From: Gamsiella multidivaricata
Lineage: Eukaryota; Mortierellomycota; Mortierellomycetes; Mortierellales; Mortierellaceae
Length of the DNA: 64,000 nt
NCBI RefSeq assembly: GCF_025024155.1
Contig: NW_026251764.1
Span: forward strand, 186,001 to 250,000
Reading direction: 5' to 3'
The notes below the pieces were generated by a model. The model was not told the origin of the DNA, made no database searches, and saw only the letters and a list, made by a program, of their open reading frames with translations. Shown piece by piece: positions 51,322 through 62,743 of the stretch. A program made the position numbers and the translations under genes. How positions within the stretch are numbered: position 1 is the stretch's first letter; each line of letters opens with the position of its first letter.

Positions 51322-52900
51322 ATCCCGTATCCTGTAATCCTGTATACTGCTGTCCTTTGTATTCCAGAGATGATGAGTATAAGCAGTCGGACTGTTGATG
51401 AAGTTGAGTAGAATGAAGGAAGGCTTAGGAGAAGGTGAGGAGAAAGGATAGAGGGCATATCAAAGGACGGATGGGAATAAGAAGAGGAGAAGGAGGGAAT
51501 TAACACTTGTTTGTGCAGTGCCAAGCCCTTAAAAGAGCCATGATCCATGGGGAGGAGGCATACGACCCAAAACAGGAAACGTTCCTGAGAACCACGCAGT
51601 CCAGAGCATTGGCTAGGAGACATCGAGGGAATAAGGCGCGTCTCAGGATCGTATGCGCGCCTCCCTTGAAGGTCAGATTCATTTCTCTGGTTCTCGCTCT
51701 CGAATCCACCTCAACTTTGGAAACAAGCATAAGCACTGAGACCACGACCCATCGATTGCTCTTCGACGTTTCACTCTGCATTCCTATTCTGCTTCGATTA
51801 GAGAGACCCCTTGTCGGAGGAGGGAGCTATTTGGTACACGTTGCGTTGCATTAAAGTCGTGTCACCCTCGTGGCATGCAAGCAAACATACGACCCTTGAC
51901 TGTTCTCAAACGTTCCGCGAGGGTTTATGTGAAGAGTCAATTCCTGCACTGCCCTCTGTCAATAATAGTTCGTCGCTTTTCATATGTGCTTTCTCAGGGT
52001 ATGTAGTACATCCCCCCTCCCCTCCTAATCTTCATCCAAGTAAGCACAAGAGCAGATTAGAGAGAGCAGGAATAGGAGGTATTGTGGGACAAGAGCGAGA
52101 CGCCCACTAGATCTGAAAGCGCAGACATAAAAGACAGGTGGCGAATCTTGAGCATCCAGCACCTCCACCTTGCACATCTCGTTCCTTCGCCTCTCTTCCA
52201 GGCCCTGTCTTTTCTTTTTCTTTTTCTTTTCTTCTTTTTTTTCATTTTTTATTTTCTTCGCCGCCAGGCACTGTGATTATTTCCTACTCAAGGTATATCA
52301 TATATAGTATTCATTCGTCTCACTGTAAGATCTTCCTTATCATTCAACCTTATCGTTAGTACACTTTTCATATCAATGAAATATGCATCTGATTAGTCTT
52401 ATCACACATAAGCACCCCACGCCACGAAGGAAGCAGATGGTGCAATTTCCGCCCTTCTACTTTTTGAACACACCATCCACCTGCGAGGATTTCCTCGTGG
52501 GACTCGGACATTCATATAAAAGGAACGTTCCTCCCCCGTCTCCTGTCCTTCTGCGCCTATCCCTTAAAACTAAAATTCTCTCAACAAGACGTTCTGTCTG
52601 TCCTGTCTTAACACCCTCATACGTGGCTTTTCAGTATTATTCACCGCCTAGACTACAATAAAGTTCCTGGCTCAAAAAAAAAAAAGTCTTAACATCCCTT
52701 TACACAGAAAACGCGATGGCTGTCTTATAACTTCATGGATTTAGTCTCTGTATCTTTGTCATGCTATAGCCCGATTTTCTCGTCCTCACAAACTTTGCAA
52801 TCTCAACTTGCCTTTCAACCCTTCCGATCCCCCTTTCCGACCCCCCTTTCCAACCGTGCCTTCACCATCTCCAGACCAACATGTCGACATTGACTTTTGG
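51322..52900. other. Gene-poor spacer upstream of transporter
   Basis: About 1.6 kb. The first 200 bases are purine-rich transporter promoter. The rest carries a T/C-rich block (52205-52260) and an A run (52674-52685) but no ORF with protein-like composition. Confidence 0.45.
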
Positions 52901-52929
52901 CATGACTCATGATTCCAGCAATGGATGTC

Positions 52930-54069
52930 AGATATGCTTGAGCTAGAATCAGCAGATTCTGGCCAAGGACGAGGTGATTCGAGCAAAGGACGCGGTCATT
53001 GCAGCCAAAGACGACGCGATTGCTCAAAAGGACTTGGCCCTCAAAGCTGAACGCGAATTAAGAGAGCACCTCCAAAGGCAGCTCAAAATTACAACCGCAG
53101 GCGGTATGTGATGCACACATGCAGGCCGTTCCCATTCCATTTACAACTGCGAGCGCGAGCAAGGCATGGTTGACCATATCACCACATCAGGGAGACATGA
53201 AGGACCATCTACTCCAGCGAAAGCGCCAACAAGGAAGGGTTAGCAACGGAATCAAGAAAGAGTTAACTAGGATGGTTATCAGCGCTTTCAAAAACAAACT
53301 CGTGCTGGATTTGCGTTCCTGCACGCCAATTGCTGTCTTGGCTTCTTCTTTGCTAACGCTTGCATATCCTCATAGTCATCAAGAAATCAGGCCTCGCCAA
53401 CTTCAAGTCTGCCAGCAGTCAGGCGCAAGGTGATACAGCAGCTATGGAAACTAATGCATTTACCAGCAGGAAGAGTGTGCTTTGCGACCAACATTTTTTA
53501 CCTTCTTTGTAAATAGAGAAGGATGCGCTGACAATCTACGTACGCAATGTCACAGAGAGAAGAGGGAATTACCTATGAGATGCTCTACGATGCTTTCTCG
53601 GTCTTTGGCACCATCCGCGCCCTCAATCTTGTCCATCCAAAGGTTTGATCCACGACAACGTGAATTTGTACACGATTCTAATCCAAAGATTCGTTGGATG
53701 CTTGATCTGGCGCCTTGACTTGGTGTCTGGCGGGCATGTGCCTTTGTAGAATTCGCCACCCCTAAAGTCCATCAAAGAGCACTGGCGGCTTCTTCGGTCC
53801 CTGTTGGTCGTGATCATGAGAATGTCCTGACAGAGAAGCGTGTCCGTAAGCAGCATCAGCAATCAACTTTGTTCACACGACGACCCTCCGCCAACAATCT
53901 CAGATCGATGGTGTCCATCGCTAGCGCACAAGCCAACTACACCCCGCACACAGTCAGCACTGCTGCTGACATTCCGACCAGGGATAGCACAAGTCCTGGT
54001 AACAGCATGGCAGTTATGAAGGGAGCGGCTACGGAGGGCGAGGGATGTGATCTTACTACTGCGCGTTAA
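52930..54069 (+). pseudogene. Broken gene with coiled coil and RRM remnants
   Basis: At about 52949-53104 a frame reads QILAKDEVIRAKDAVIAAKD then KAERELREHLQRQL, a KD-rich coiled coil ending at a possible donor. From 53518, EKDALTIYVRNVTE (an RNP2-like strand) is followed by a stop. The reading resumes one base shifted as YEMLYDAFSVFGTIRALNLV, then a stop. From about 53743, AFVEFATPKVHQRALAA (RNP1-like) opens a frame to the stop at 54069. Together they form an RRM interrupted by a frameshift and stops; the second break could be an intron, the first not obviously. Probably a decayed RNA-binding protein gene; the link to the coiled coil is inference. Confidence 0.55.
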
Positions 54070-54432
54070 GTGGCGCCTCTTAATATATCTTCTTCGTCTA
54101 GTGTTACAGGAACTGGAAAATTACGTCGAAAGATTATCCTTCCTCAAGGACGCTGAGGTCGGAGGTCTCAAAAAAAAACAGTAACCTAAAAATTTTCGTT
54201 CAGCGATGTTTCAGAGTCAAAAGAAAATACTAATCCGCTTATCCGGGGAACTGAAAAATCCATGAAGGCCCCCATGCAGTAAAAGCTTTATTTTATACGC
54301 GCTAATTGCCATTGAAAGTGTCCTAAAAGCACCAAATCGTCGCTTTTAGGTTGAGCGTTGTTTTAGAGCGGTTGGCTTGCATCCAACGCATAGACCCGTG
54401 CTTTACCGCTGCGCTCGTCATTAAGCTCGTCG

Positions 54433-54926
54433 CCAGCCTGAGGACAATATTACGTGAGTGACGAGCGAACTGCCTTAAAAGGCAATCACTCACCGCTTCA
54501 CCGCTCTCAGACTGGCAAACAAACATTGCTTTTTTAGCTGAGACCCCGGGAAAAATAAGGCCGCAATTTTCCTAAGTCGAATTTTGACTGCGATAGGCTT
54601 GTTTTGGCTGGCAGAGCTTATTATTCGAGGGCCAGAACCATCTTTCTTTAATTGAAACTACCCAATAAGAAAAAATTCTGCCCTTGCACCGTGAATGTCT
54701 ACTATCTTCTCAAAGGAGAGCCATGGAAGTGCAGAAGCGAACCAGGGTAGAAAAAAGGGTGGGACATTATGGTTCTGGCCCTCGGATAATAAGCTCTGCC
54801 AGCCAAAACAAAGACTTGGAAAATTGCGGTCTTATTTTTGCCGGGAGTCTCAGCTAAAAAAGCAATGTTTGTTTGACCTTATAGGGCCGTTCATTTGCCA
54901 CTCACGTGATATCATCCTCAGGCTGG
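54433..54926. mobile_element. Foldback / MITE-like inverted-repeat element
   Basis: Two long arms in inverted orientation flank a central loop of about 130 bases (54641-54769). The inner arms 54601-54640 and 54770-54809 pair almost perfectly (GTTTTGGCTGGCAGAGCTTA). The next block, 54515-54572 with 54810-54875, contains CAAACAAACATTGCTTTTTT in inverted copies. The outermost match is CCAGCCTGAGG (54433-54443) with CCTCAGGCTGG (54916-54926). The left arm has about 20 extra bases near 54573-54600. No transposase ORF is inside, so it is non-autonomous if mobile. Target-site duplication was not resolved. Confidence 0.8.
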
Positions 54927-55212
54927 TGGCAAGCCTAGGCCCCCCTTTGCAGATAAAGAGGGTTGGGTCGAGCCTGGAGCTGACCAATTGCTAGAGACAA
55001 GTCTACGCAGTGACCATATTTGGGTGGTTGCATCCGATGGCTCCGAAACAACTCCGCTTGTCCGAGGATCCCCACAAGGGTGGAAATGCTTAAATATCCA
55101 TTGTCTTCTTAGCCATTGTCTCCATCCTTCTCATCATCATCTTCATCTCTATCTTTGTTCTTTCCTTGAACACCTCTAACACACACACACACCCATATCT
55201 TCTTTCAGCACT
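54927..55212 (+). promoter_or_regulatory. Protoglobin upstream region
   Basis: Less than 300 bases separate the inverted-repeat element from the protoglobin ATG. The last 100 bases (55105-55205) are pyrimidine-rich with TCATCATCATC and CACACACA tracts, as before many genes in this window. Confidence 0.5.
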
Positions 55213-55890
55213 ATGGAGCACATCGATCGAGCCCAATTGTACAAGGACCCAGTCTACCGTTTCCAGTATGTCGCAAAGTTCATGGACTTTGGCGACGAGG
55301 ACGTTGCCGCCATCAAGGGTGCTGCCGAGTTGATCAAGCCTCTCGTCCCCACCGTCGTCAACGCCGTCTACAAAAAACTGCACACCTTCGACATCACCTG
55401 GGACGTCATGGCTAAGCGCCACGAGGGCTTCACGCCCACAAAGTCGGTCATCGAGAACTCGTCCGAGCTGGACGAGAACGCTGAGCAGATCAAGTTCCGC
55501 AAGGACATGCTGTCGCGCTACTTTGCCAAGCTGCTCGAAAACCCCTATGATGAGCGGATGATCAAGTACCTCGAGTACGTGGCACGCATCCACACAGATA
55601 CCCCCACCAAGAAGAGCAAGATCAATGTCGATTTGATCCACATCAATGCCTTGTTGGGATACGTAGAAACCGTCCTGATTGGAGGCATCAAGTCGCTTAA
55701 CTTGGATCGTGATGTCGAGTACAAGGCCATTGCCGCGTTCGGAAAGCTGCTTTGGATCCAGAACGACTTCTTCATCAAGTTTTACTGCAGAGACGGGGCC
55801 GAATACCTCGAAACTCCTTTCCCCAGCTCCACCGTCGTGGCTGTAAGGCAGCCTGGCATCCTCACCCGACTCTGGCGCTTCTTCTTCTAG
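55213..55890 (+). CDS. Protoglobin-family heme protein
   Basis: Single-domain globin of the protoglobin / globin-sensor class, which binds heme and diatomic gases. One uninterrupted exon, 225 aa, matching the roughly 195 aa protoglobin fold plus a short C-terminal extension. The N-terminal helix region includes VYRFQYVAKFMDFGDEDVAA. His127 (EYVARIHTDTPTKKSK) sits where the proximal heme ligand of archaeal protoglobins lies, in a similar H-x(5-6)-KK context. HINALLGYVETVL follows as the next helix. The C-terminal LWRFFF tail is hydrophobic. No linked output domain is present, so it is not a two-domain sensor. The absence of introns stands out among intron-rich neighbours, and codons are strongly C-ending. 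AATAAA lies at about 56012. Physiological role (NO, O2 or CO handling) is unknown. Confidence 0.88.
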   Translation: MEHIDRAQLYKDPVYRFQYVAKFMDFGDEDVAAIKGAAELIKPLVPTVVNAVYKKLHTFDITWDVMAKRHEGFTPTKSVIENSSELDENAEQIKFRKDMLSRYFAKLLENPYDERMIKYLEYVARIHTDTPTKKSKINVDLIHINALLGYVETVLIGGIKSLNLDRDVEYKAIAAFGKLLWIQNDFFIKFYCRDGAEYLETPFPSSTVVAVRQPGILTRLWRFFF

Positions 55891-56074
55891 TTCGACACAT
55901 CGTCATTTCATTTTCATTTTTTTTTTTTTTTTTCATTCTTTCCAATCCGTTCCAGCGCCTACGGAACTGTCAATAGCAGCTGAGTCACTTTTGTATGATA
56001 GTTCATATGCAAATAAATCTAAGATATTTGCACTCCATGTTGTCATTCTGAATTTTCATCACTTTAATTAATTA

Positions 56075-57667
56075 CTACTGTGCATCGATGTCCATGCTAA
56101 CGAGTTTCAACTGACTATTATGGCTACTCTCCTGCCGTAGCCGCTTATGATGCAGATTTTGTTCCATCTCTTCCATGGCGTTCTGCTGCTCTTTGCGCAT
56201 CCTCCGCCGTTCCTTTCTCCACTCAGCTTTCAAGTTCAACACGCTGCCTGCTGCGCCCGTTCCAGGGCCACTCAGGCTACCGCCCAATGACTCTCCGCGA
56301 TGATGACCCCCCTGCAGCTCATGTAATTGTTGTATCTGTCGATGACTACTGTCGCGGTTGGAGACGCTCAATAGCTGCTGTCGTTTCGAAAGCTCGTAAT
56401 TGACTACGGGTAGGGCTTCAAGTTTTGTAAGTGCTCGTCGATCAACGCTTTCGGCTGGTTCCTGCTCTTCCTTGACGATCAAGAGATCTGTCGTGACACC
56501 AGCCGTCGTCCCGTCCTTGTGTGCTGCTGCCATGGCGACCTTGTTCTCGGCCGCCATAAGTCGTTTCAGATTAGATTCCACCAGGCGTGATTGCTCCGTG
56601 TTGAGTTCCCGAATCTTTTGTGGATCTGTTGGTCGTTTCACAAACACCTATTGTAAGAAAGTAAAAAAAAAATCGGAATTTGTTAGTGACAAGGCAATAC
56701 GTATTCCATAACGTCCTAGAGAGAAGGAAAAAATAAAAAGCACTCACGGGAGTCTGCTTGTACGAGTGTTTACTGGGGAACGGTGGAAGATGGTCCGGTA
56801 CTACTGTCCTGGCTGTGATTCTGGTTCCCGGGGTTGATGTCGCCATTGGCTCTTCATCATCGCTGTCCGAATTATCCTCGATATCGGAATCCAGAAACAC
56901 TGTCTTTTTCTCCTTCTTTTTCTGAGGTTTTGGTACCGTCTCCTGCAGTGGCCCTCTAAGCAATGGCGTTTCTAATAGTTGTGAGAAGAATGCAAACATA
57001 CATGGCGGATCGGGATTAGATATGTGAATGGCTGTTCTCTTCAGCTCCCAAAGAAGCCCATTGAAGCAGTTGGCTGCAAAGATGCGTTGCATACTTGAAT
57101 TTGAGGCAGCTCTGATATAGGATGCCAGACTTGTAGGCCTCACGTTCATGTCGTCGAAAGCCTGTTGAAGATCGTGGAGGTCGGGCCGTGTGCGTCCTGC
57201 GAGATCTGCGAACGAGTGTGCAATCGAGTACATTTGCTGGGTATCTAGTATCGTAGGTTCAGGAGGAATAAAAAGATACGCCCGTCGAGAAAATTGTCCT
57301 GGTTAGCACTGCTGCTTTTTCTTTGTTCCTCTACCTCCAGAATCTGGTCATGCACTATAACCGCTTGGCTCCAACGCTGACAAGAGCGTAAAAGACGCTT
57401 ACAGCTTTCAAAGGCACGTGTGAGCGATTCGAGGGCGGAGGCGGTGATGCCTTCGAAGCCTGCGTCGAGCGCCAGCACTGAAACGAGCTTCTTGGCTGTT
57501 GCCTCTGCGGTGACACTGTCCATGGCAGGCCGTGGTGTTGGTGGTGCACGGTATGTTGATGCTGAAACATGTCTTTGTTGCAACTGCCCCTGTGTACGCG
57601 CCCTGTTGGGAGCCGTAGTACTAGTGATGCTGCTCGGAGACTGGACAGTCCCAACGATGTCCGACAT
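56075..57667 (-). CDS. TAF8: TFIID subunit 8 (TAF8)
   Basis: Histone-fold subunit of the general transcription factor TFIID, which pairs with TAF10. Three exons fit in phase: 57667-57403, 57244-56748 and 56647-56075, giving 444 aa. The histone fold (about 52-145) reads AKKLVSVLALDAGFEGITAS, then across the intron YTQQMYSIAHSFADLAGRTRPDLHDLQQAFDD-like sequence. The diagnostic TAF8 C-terminal block DHLPPFPSKHSYKQTP ends at the second intron and is followed by VFVKRPTDPQKIRELN. A Ser/Asp acidic patch (DSDIEDNSDSDDEE) precedes it. The acceptor at 57244 was chosen because it restores the conserved Tyr. The tail is basic and coiled-coil-like (EWRKERRRMRKEQQ). Confidence 0.92.
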
Positions 57668-57954
57668 TGTTGCTGATGTCTGTAGCTCTGCGCGCGGAAA
57701 CTTGTCGTGCTATGGGTTGATCGTTTTGTGAAGGTGTTCTGAAGGGATGGAATGGAGGCACAAACTGGGAATAGAAGAATAGAAAGCTGGCGAAAGTGGC
57801 TTACAATCTGGACAGCGGATCAATCCCAGTCACTGCGGGCCCTTTTTTTTTAAAGCTCGCTCGGTCCTTCAAGCTCAACCCTTTTTTTGTTCTCTCCCAC
57901 ACCCTCTCCCTCTCCATCCCCGCTTTCAACCTTTGAACCTCATTCATTCTTAAC
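57668..57954. promoter_or_regulatory. Bidirectional promoter, TAF8 / UBP14
   Basis: 287 bases between divergent start codons. A pyrimidine-rich tract (57839-57930) precedes the UBP14 ATG. No TATA box is evident. Confidence 0.6.
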
Positions 57955-58376
57955 ATGGCAGCGTGCCCTCATATTTCAACCGTTCGTCTCTCGGTGCCCT
58001 CTTATAACGCACAAATCTACAAGGATGAGTGCACCTTTTGTTACGACAGTCCTGTGAGTTCACAACATGAAATCGCTCGTTGTGTATCTTCTAGGAACGG
58101 TGACGCGTCAATGCTGTTTTCGCCCGCGCGAACACCCTGTTCAACTTACTGATTCTTTCTTTATTTCCGACCTGCACAACCGGTATTGATTCACAAAAAA
58201 GGACAACGAAGGAGGACTGGACGTGTGTCTATCCTGCTTCAACGGTGGATGCACCGATCCAGATCGCTATCATGCCATCCAGCACTACACCAAAGCCGGT
58301 CACCCTCTCGCTTTGAACATCAGGCGGGTCAGGCTTCCTAAGGATACCAGGGTAAGTCTCGATAGGCCCCCCTCCC

Positions 58377-58419
<43 letters not shown>

Positions 58420-61383
58420 GCAGCATTTGCCGATGCATAGAATACCGCAGTTGGCTAAGCGGCTGTCATTTCTTGATAGAACGGCGCGGAGCCCCCTCAA
58501 AAGATTACTAAAATTGCGATTGTGCCCGAAAACGACACGGACCTCTATGAGTACTTTACTCATGTCAAATGCTACGAATGCGGCGGAGTCGAGGTTGACA
58601 AGACCTTTGGAGATGTGAGTTAGATTTTCGATCTGCGATAGGAGTATTTTACGATATGATGTGAGGGCAACGAATTAACTTGGCTGTTGAGTAGATCCCA
58701 AAAGTTGTCGATGCGATCATGACCTCGCTATCTGCGTCCCGACAATCAGAGATCAAAGCCTGGGAGGAAGAGATCGTTCCATGCGACCATATTCGAAACC
58801 TTCAGCAGGATGCTGAAAAGGTGGTTGCTGCGGGTATGTACTCATTGATGACAAATCCGAGAGAGAATGCCGGCGAAGTAATCGAGGCTAACCTGTCTGT
58901 ATTTTATTACTATTCTAAGAAAATGCCCATTGTTCCGACTGCGACCTCAACGAAAACCTCTGGCTGTGTCTCGTATGTGGCAATCTTGGGTGCGGACGCC
59001 AGCAATATGGTGGTACCGGGGGCAATGGCCACGGTCTTGCCCATTTCGAGGCGACAGGACATGGTGTCGCCTGCAAACTAGGAACCATCACGCCAGAAGG
59101 ATTTGCAGGTTAGTGGCGCAAATGAACTTGAACTGGATTGGCTCGATTGACTGTACCTCCTCTAAATATCAACGTTGATGATGTACATTAGATATTTACT
59201 GCTACCACTGCAATGAGGAACGCTCGGATGATCAACTGGGGGTGCATTTGGCGAGGTTTGGAATCAAGGTGGAATCGCAGCAAAAGACGATCAAGTCCTT
59301 GGCTGAGCTGGTTAGTCTCCATGTCGTAACAACAGAACAAGAGGATGTGAGCGAATCAGAGCCTCGAAGATCCTGAAGAATGACCGCTTTTATCTTTTTT
59401 TTTTATGTCATGTCACAACCAGTCTTTGGAGCAGAACCAAAACTTCAACTTCAACATGTTTACGGAGGATGGCAAAGCATTCGAGCCACTGTTTGGACCG
59501 GGCTTCACAGGATTCAGGAATCTGGGCAACAGGTAAAGAACTATCATCTGTTTTGTCTAGCAAACGCGATGTTGACCCCGACAAGGGAAGCTGACCTTCA
59601 ACATCCTTGACATTTCGTTTGCGTGGATAGCTGCTATATGGCATCGGTGCTTCAGTCAGTTTTCGATCTTCCCGCCTTTGCTACAAGGTATATCACAGAA
59701 AATATGTCGGAAGGTTACTGAATGCCAACTTGTTGCTGCCGCTAACAGCCTGTGTACTAAACTTGCGCAGATATTTCCCGGTCGATCTTGGTCACTTGCA
59801 GTCATGCAGCAAGGAGCCCGGAAACTGCCTGCAATGCCAGTTAGCCAAGGTTGCAGATGGTCTTTTGAGCGGACGCTATTCGACACCAACAGTTTCTGAT
59901 AGCGGTGATGTGCAGGGACAGGATGGAATCGCGCCAGGCATGTTCAAAGCTTTGATTGGTCGCGGACACCCCGAGTTCTCAACCATGAGGCAACAGGTGC
60001 GTTCCTGACCTTTAGTGAATGTATGTGAACTCTATTTCAAGTGGCTATGATCGTAGCACTCATCATCCTCTGTCTTTTATCAACCATCCACATATCAACA
60101 GGACGCTTTCGAGTTCTTTCAGCACTTGACAAAGGTCATCGGGCAGAACGAGCGTACCACTGGCAGTGATCCTACAAAGACTTTTGAGTTTATTAACGAA
60201 CAGCGCCTGCAATGCAATAAGTGCAAGAAAGTCCGCTACTCGCGGAATAAAACCACGGACCTTACAATTCCGGTGCCTGCGACCAAGAAGACAAACACTG
60301 GCGAAGATGATGAGTATGAGAGTGTCACGTTCGAGCGATGCCTCGATACGTACGCTGCAGAGGAGATCCTTCCTTATAACTGCCCCAGCTGCCAAAAGAA
60401 CGTAACCGCCACTAAGTAAGCACAGGGGTCGTCTCAGTCACAGAACGCTACAGGACTTGACCAAAGTCATCCTTTGCTAATCTGTTTCTTCTGATGCTGT
60501 AGGACAAATCGGTTTGCCACCTTTCCAGAGGTGTTGGTAATCAATATGCGACGCTTTGAGTACCAGAACTGGGTCCCAAGGAAACTTGGTATGGATATAT
60601 TCACAGCGGATTTGACCCTCCTTCGCCATAATGATTCCAAATATGCTAATACGCTCTGTCTCCCTTTTTTGACACCCATGTACAATAGCTGTACCGGTTA
60701 TCGTCTCTGAAGGCCCGATTGATCTTGAAAAGTACCGCGCTCACGGCCAACAACCTAACGAGGAATCACTTCCGGAAGATGTTGTAGCTGCAGACTCCGG
60801 TCCAACCTTTGATCAGGCTGCCCTGGAGCAGCTTCAGATGATGGGTTTCTCAGTGATTCGCTGCCAGAAAGCGCTCTTGGCGACTAACAATCAGGGCGCG
60901 GAAGTGGCTATGGATTGGTTAATTCAACATATGGAGGATCCCGATATTGACGAGCCCATCGCGACCAACACCAACGCCTCTTCTCCGAGTGTTAACCCGG
61001 AACAAATTGCTCAGTTGGCGGATATGGGCTTCACGGACAAGCAGGCTAAGAAGGCGCTCAAGGAGACAGGCGGTGACATGGAGCGCGCTGTGGAATGGCT
61101 CTTCAGTCATATGGACACGCCTATCGATGACGACGAAGGGGAAAGCGTAGCTCCTGCGCCCGCTGCTGCCGAAGGTCAGGCGCCCCATCTAAACGCAGAA
61201 AAGAAGGGCCGCTACCAACTTGCCTCGTTTATCTCGCACAAAGGACCATCGATCCACTGCGGACACTATGTCAGCCACATCAGGAGAGGTGACCGGTGGA
61301 TTCTGTTCAACGATAACAAGGTCGTTGTGGATCCTAAGGCACCCATTGGTGATGCCTACATGTACATTTTCAAGCGGGAATAA
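57955..61383 (+). CDS. UBP14: Ubiquitin carboxyl-terminal hydrolase, USP5/UBP14 type
   Basis: Deubiquitinase (isopeptidase T) that disassembles free polyubiquitin chains. Twelve exons fit in phase: 57955-58053, 58202-58351, 58480-58614, 58695-58833, 58920-59108, 59192-59310, 59423-59532, 59631-59687, 59771-59996, 60102-60415, 60503-60588 and 60689-61383, giving 772 aa, close to yeast Ubp14. An N-terminal zinc-finger-like region (CTFCYDSP, CLSCFNGGC) precedes the ZnF-UBP at about 172-250 (CSDCDLNENLWLCLVCGNLG, HGLAHFEATGHGVACK). The catalytic Cys315 lies in NLGNSCYMASVLQ. Two UBA domains follow at about 582-625 and 644-685 (LEQLQMMGF, IAQLADMGF). The His box is HCGHYVSHI with His734, then WILFNDNKV. 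Intron 2 contains a CT microsatellite (58381-58414). Confidence 0.95.
58381..58414. repeat. CT microsatellite in UBP14 intron 2
   Basis: About 16 CT units in the intron following exon 2 of the UBP14 gene. It could serve as an extended pyrimidine tract for splicing. Confidence 0.9.
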
Positions 61384-61809
61384 GACGATGCAATTCGGCG
61401 CAGGAACCATTGCTCGTCATATTTACAATCCAGCCATTGATTTATTAAATAAGCTGTAATAAAAAGGGGACCTGGGCCTAAGCGTGAGCCAGATCCATCT
61501 ATTACATCCATCTCGCCATGCATCCACGCAGCTCGTCATTTCTCAAAGCGCAGCAGATTTTGGAGACAAATTGTCGGCACATTGCTTGGAAATTCCGCGT
61601 TCCTAACACTTTGACGCACAGAAATGGCCCTACAAGCGTCTCTTAGTGTTCCTAGTCAAAAGACCAGACATTAATCACGCGACGCTGCAGACGGAGCACA
61701 TCGATCGTCTGTCATGTCCTAAGTGATGGATTGTACTGTAGTCAACTTAGTCCGCCTGCTCGATCCGCTACGTTCTTGTTGGACATTCAATCAAGGAAAC
61801 TGCCATTGC
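61384..61809. other. Convergent 3' spacer of UBP14 and DPH4
   Basis: About 430 bases between converging stops. AATAAG/AATAAA-like signals occur at 61447-61465 for UBP14. No coding signal. Confidence 0.5.
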
Positions 61810-62465
61810 TCAATTGGCGTAATCTTGATCGTCTGCGATTTCGTAGTGGATCCTGACAATCAGCGAGCAGGTGGAGCACACCACGATGTCCACACCCAAT
61901 TCCAGCTCATCCTCCGTGATGACATATTCTCCGCTGCATCGACAAGGCGATGAATAGATGCCAGTCTCTATTCAGTGTAGCAATTGTATGGACGACATTA
62001 GTAACAGAGCTCGGTTGAAGATATTGTATGAAGGCTCCATGAGATTAACAGAGGCTAGTCAGTACCTTCATCAAAATCCATGTCATCCAGATCAATGTCG
62101 TCGTTGACTTGGCCATTGGCACGGAGCCTCATGGCTTTGAGCGACGAGTCATAAAAGGCCCGCTGTGCTGGCAAGCGGAGATATTCCCACGCCTCTTTAA
62201 TATCCTGAAGTGGTATCAGCGTTGGCGTAGACGAGGATGTCATCTGGGATTGATTCTGCTGCTGTTTATCAGGATGATTCTACAAAAGCAGAGCGGAAGA
62301 AAAAAAATCGGTGGATTGAGTATTGCCGAAAAGTAGATCGACCTTGAAAAAGTGCAAAGTAGTGATTCCTCGTACGATCAGAAGCAGCTTTTGGTACTGT
62401 TGCTTGATCTCCGTGAGAGTGGCATCCTCGGAAATGCCGAGGATCGCATAGTAATCCTTGAGCAT
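61810..62465 (-). CDS. DPH4: Diphthamide biosynthesis protein 4 (J-domain, CSL zinc finger)
   Basis: DPH4/JJJ3 co-chaperone needed with DPH1-DPH3 for the first step of diphthamide synthesis on elongation factor 2. Three exons fit in phase: 62465-62376, 62279-62066 and 61967-61810, giving 153 aa, the usual small size. The J-domain opens MLKDYYAILGISEDATLTEI; the HPD triplet (residues 32-34) lies immediately after the first splice. DIKEAWEYLRLPAQRAFYDS is the J-domain's last helix. The CSL finger has two Cys pairs, C110/C112 (PCRCSGEY) and C132/C135 (VVCSTCSLIVRI). All four metal ligands are present. It is divergent from the TFIIE alpha gene, 278 bases apart. Confidence 0.93.
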
Positions 62466-62743
62466 GGCCTTGGGGTGCAGAGATGAACGAAGACAAGAGG
62501 ATGGATGGCCTTGGGTTGGGCGCAATACATTCCACAAATGCACCAACCAACAAGGCAAGCCACTCAGTAACTCTATAAAAAGCGCGCTCATCTTTTTCTT
62601 TTTTTGCTTTGCATCTTTGTTGCATTCTCTTCAGCTCTGCCTCTATCTTTCTCGGCACATCTGTCTGCAGCTTGATCGCTCAATTCGGAACACTTGGGCA
62701 TCTTTTGTTCTTCAGCACTTGCAGCCGACAAACAGAACGTGCA
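62466..62743. promoter_or_regulatory. Bidirectional promoter, DPH4 / TFIIE alpha
   Basis: 278 bases between divergent start codons. A T-rich stretch at 62593-62607 and a pyrimidine-rich segment at 62625-62660 lie centrally. No clear TATA box. Confidence 0.6.
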
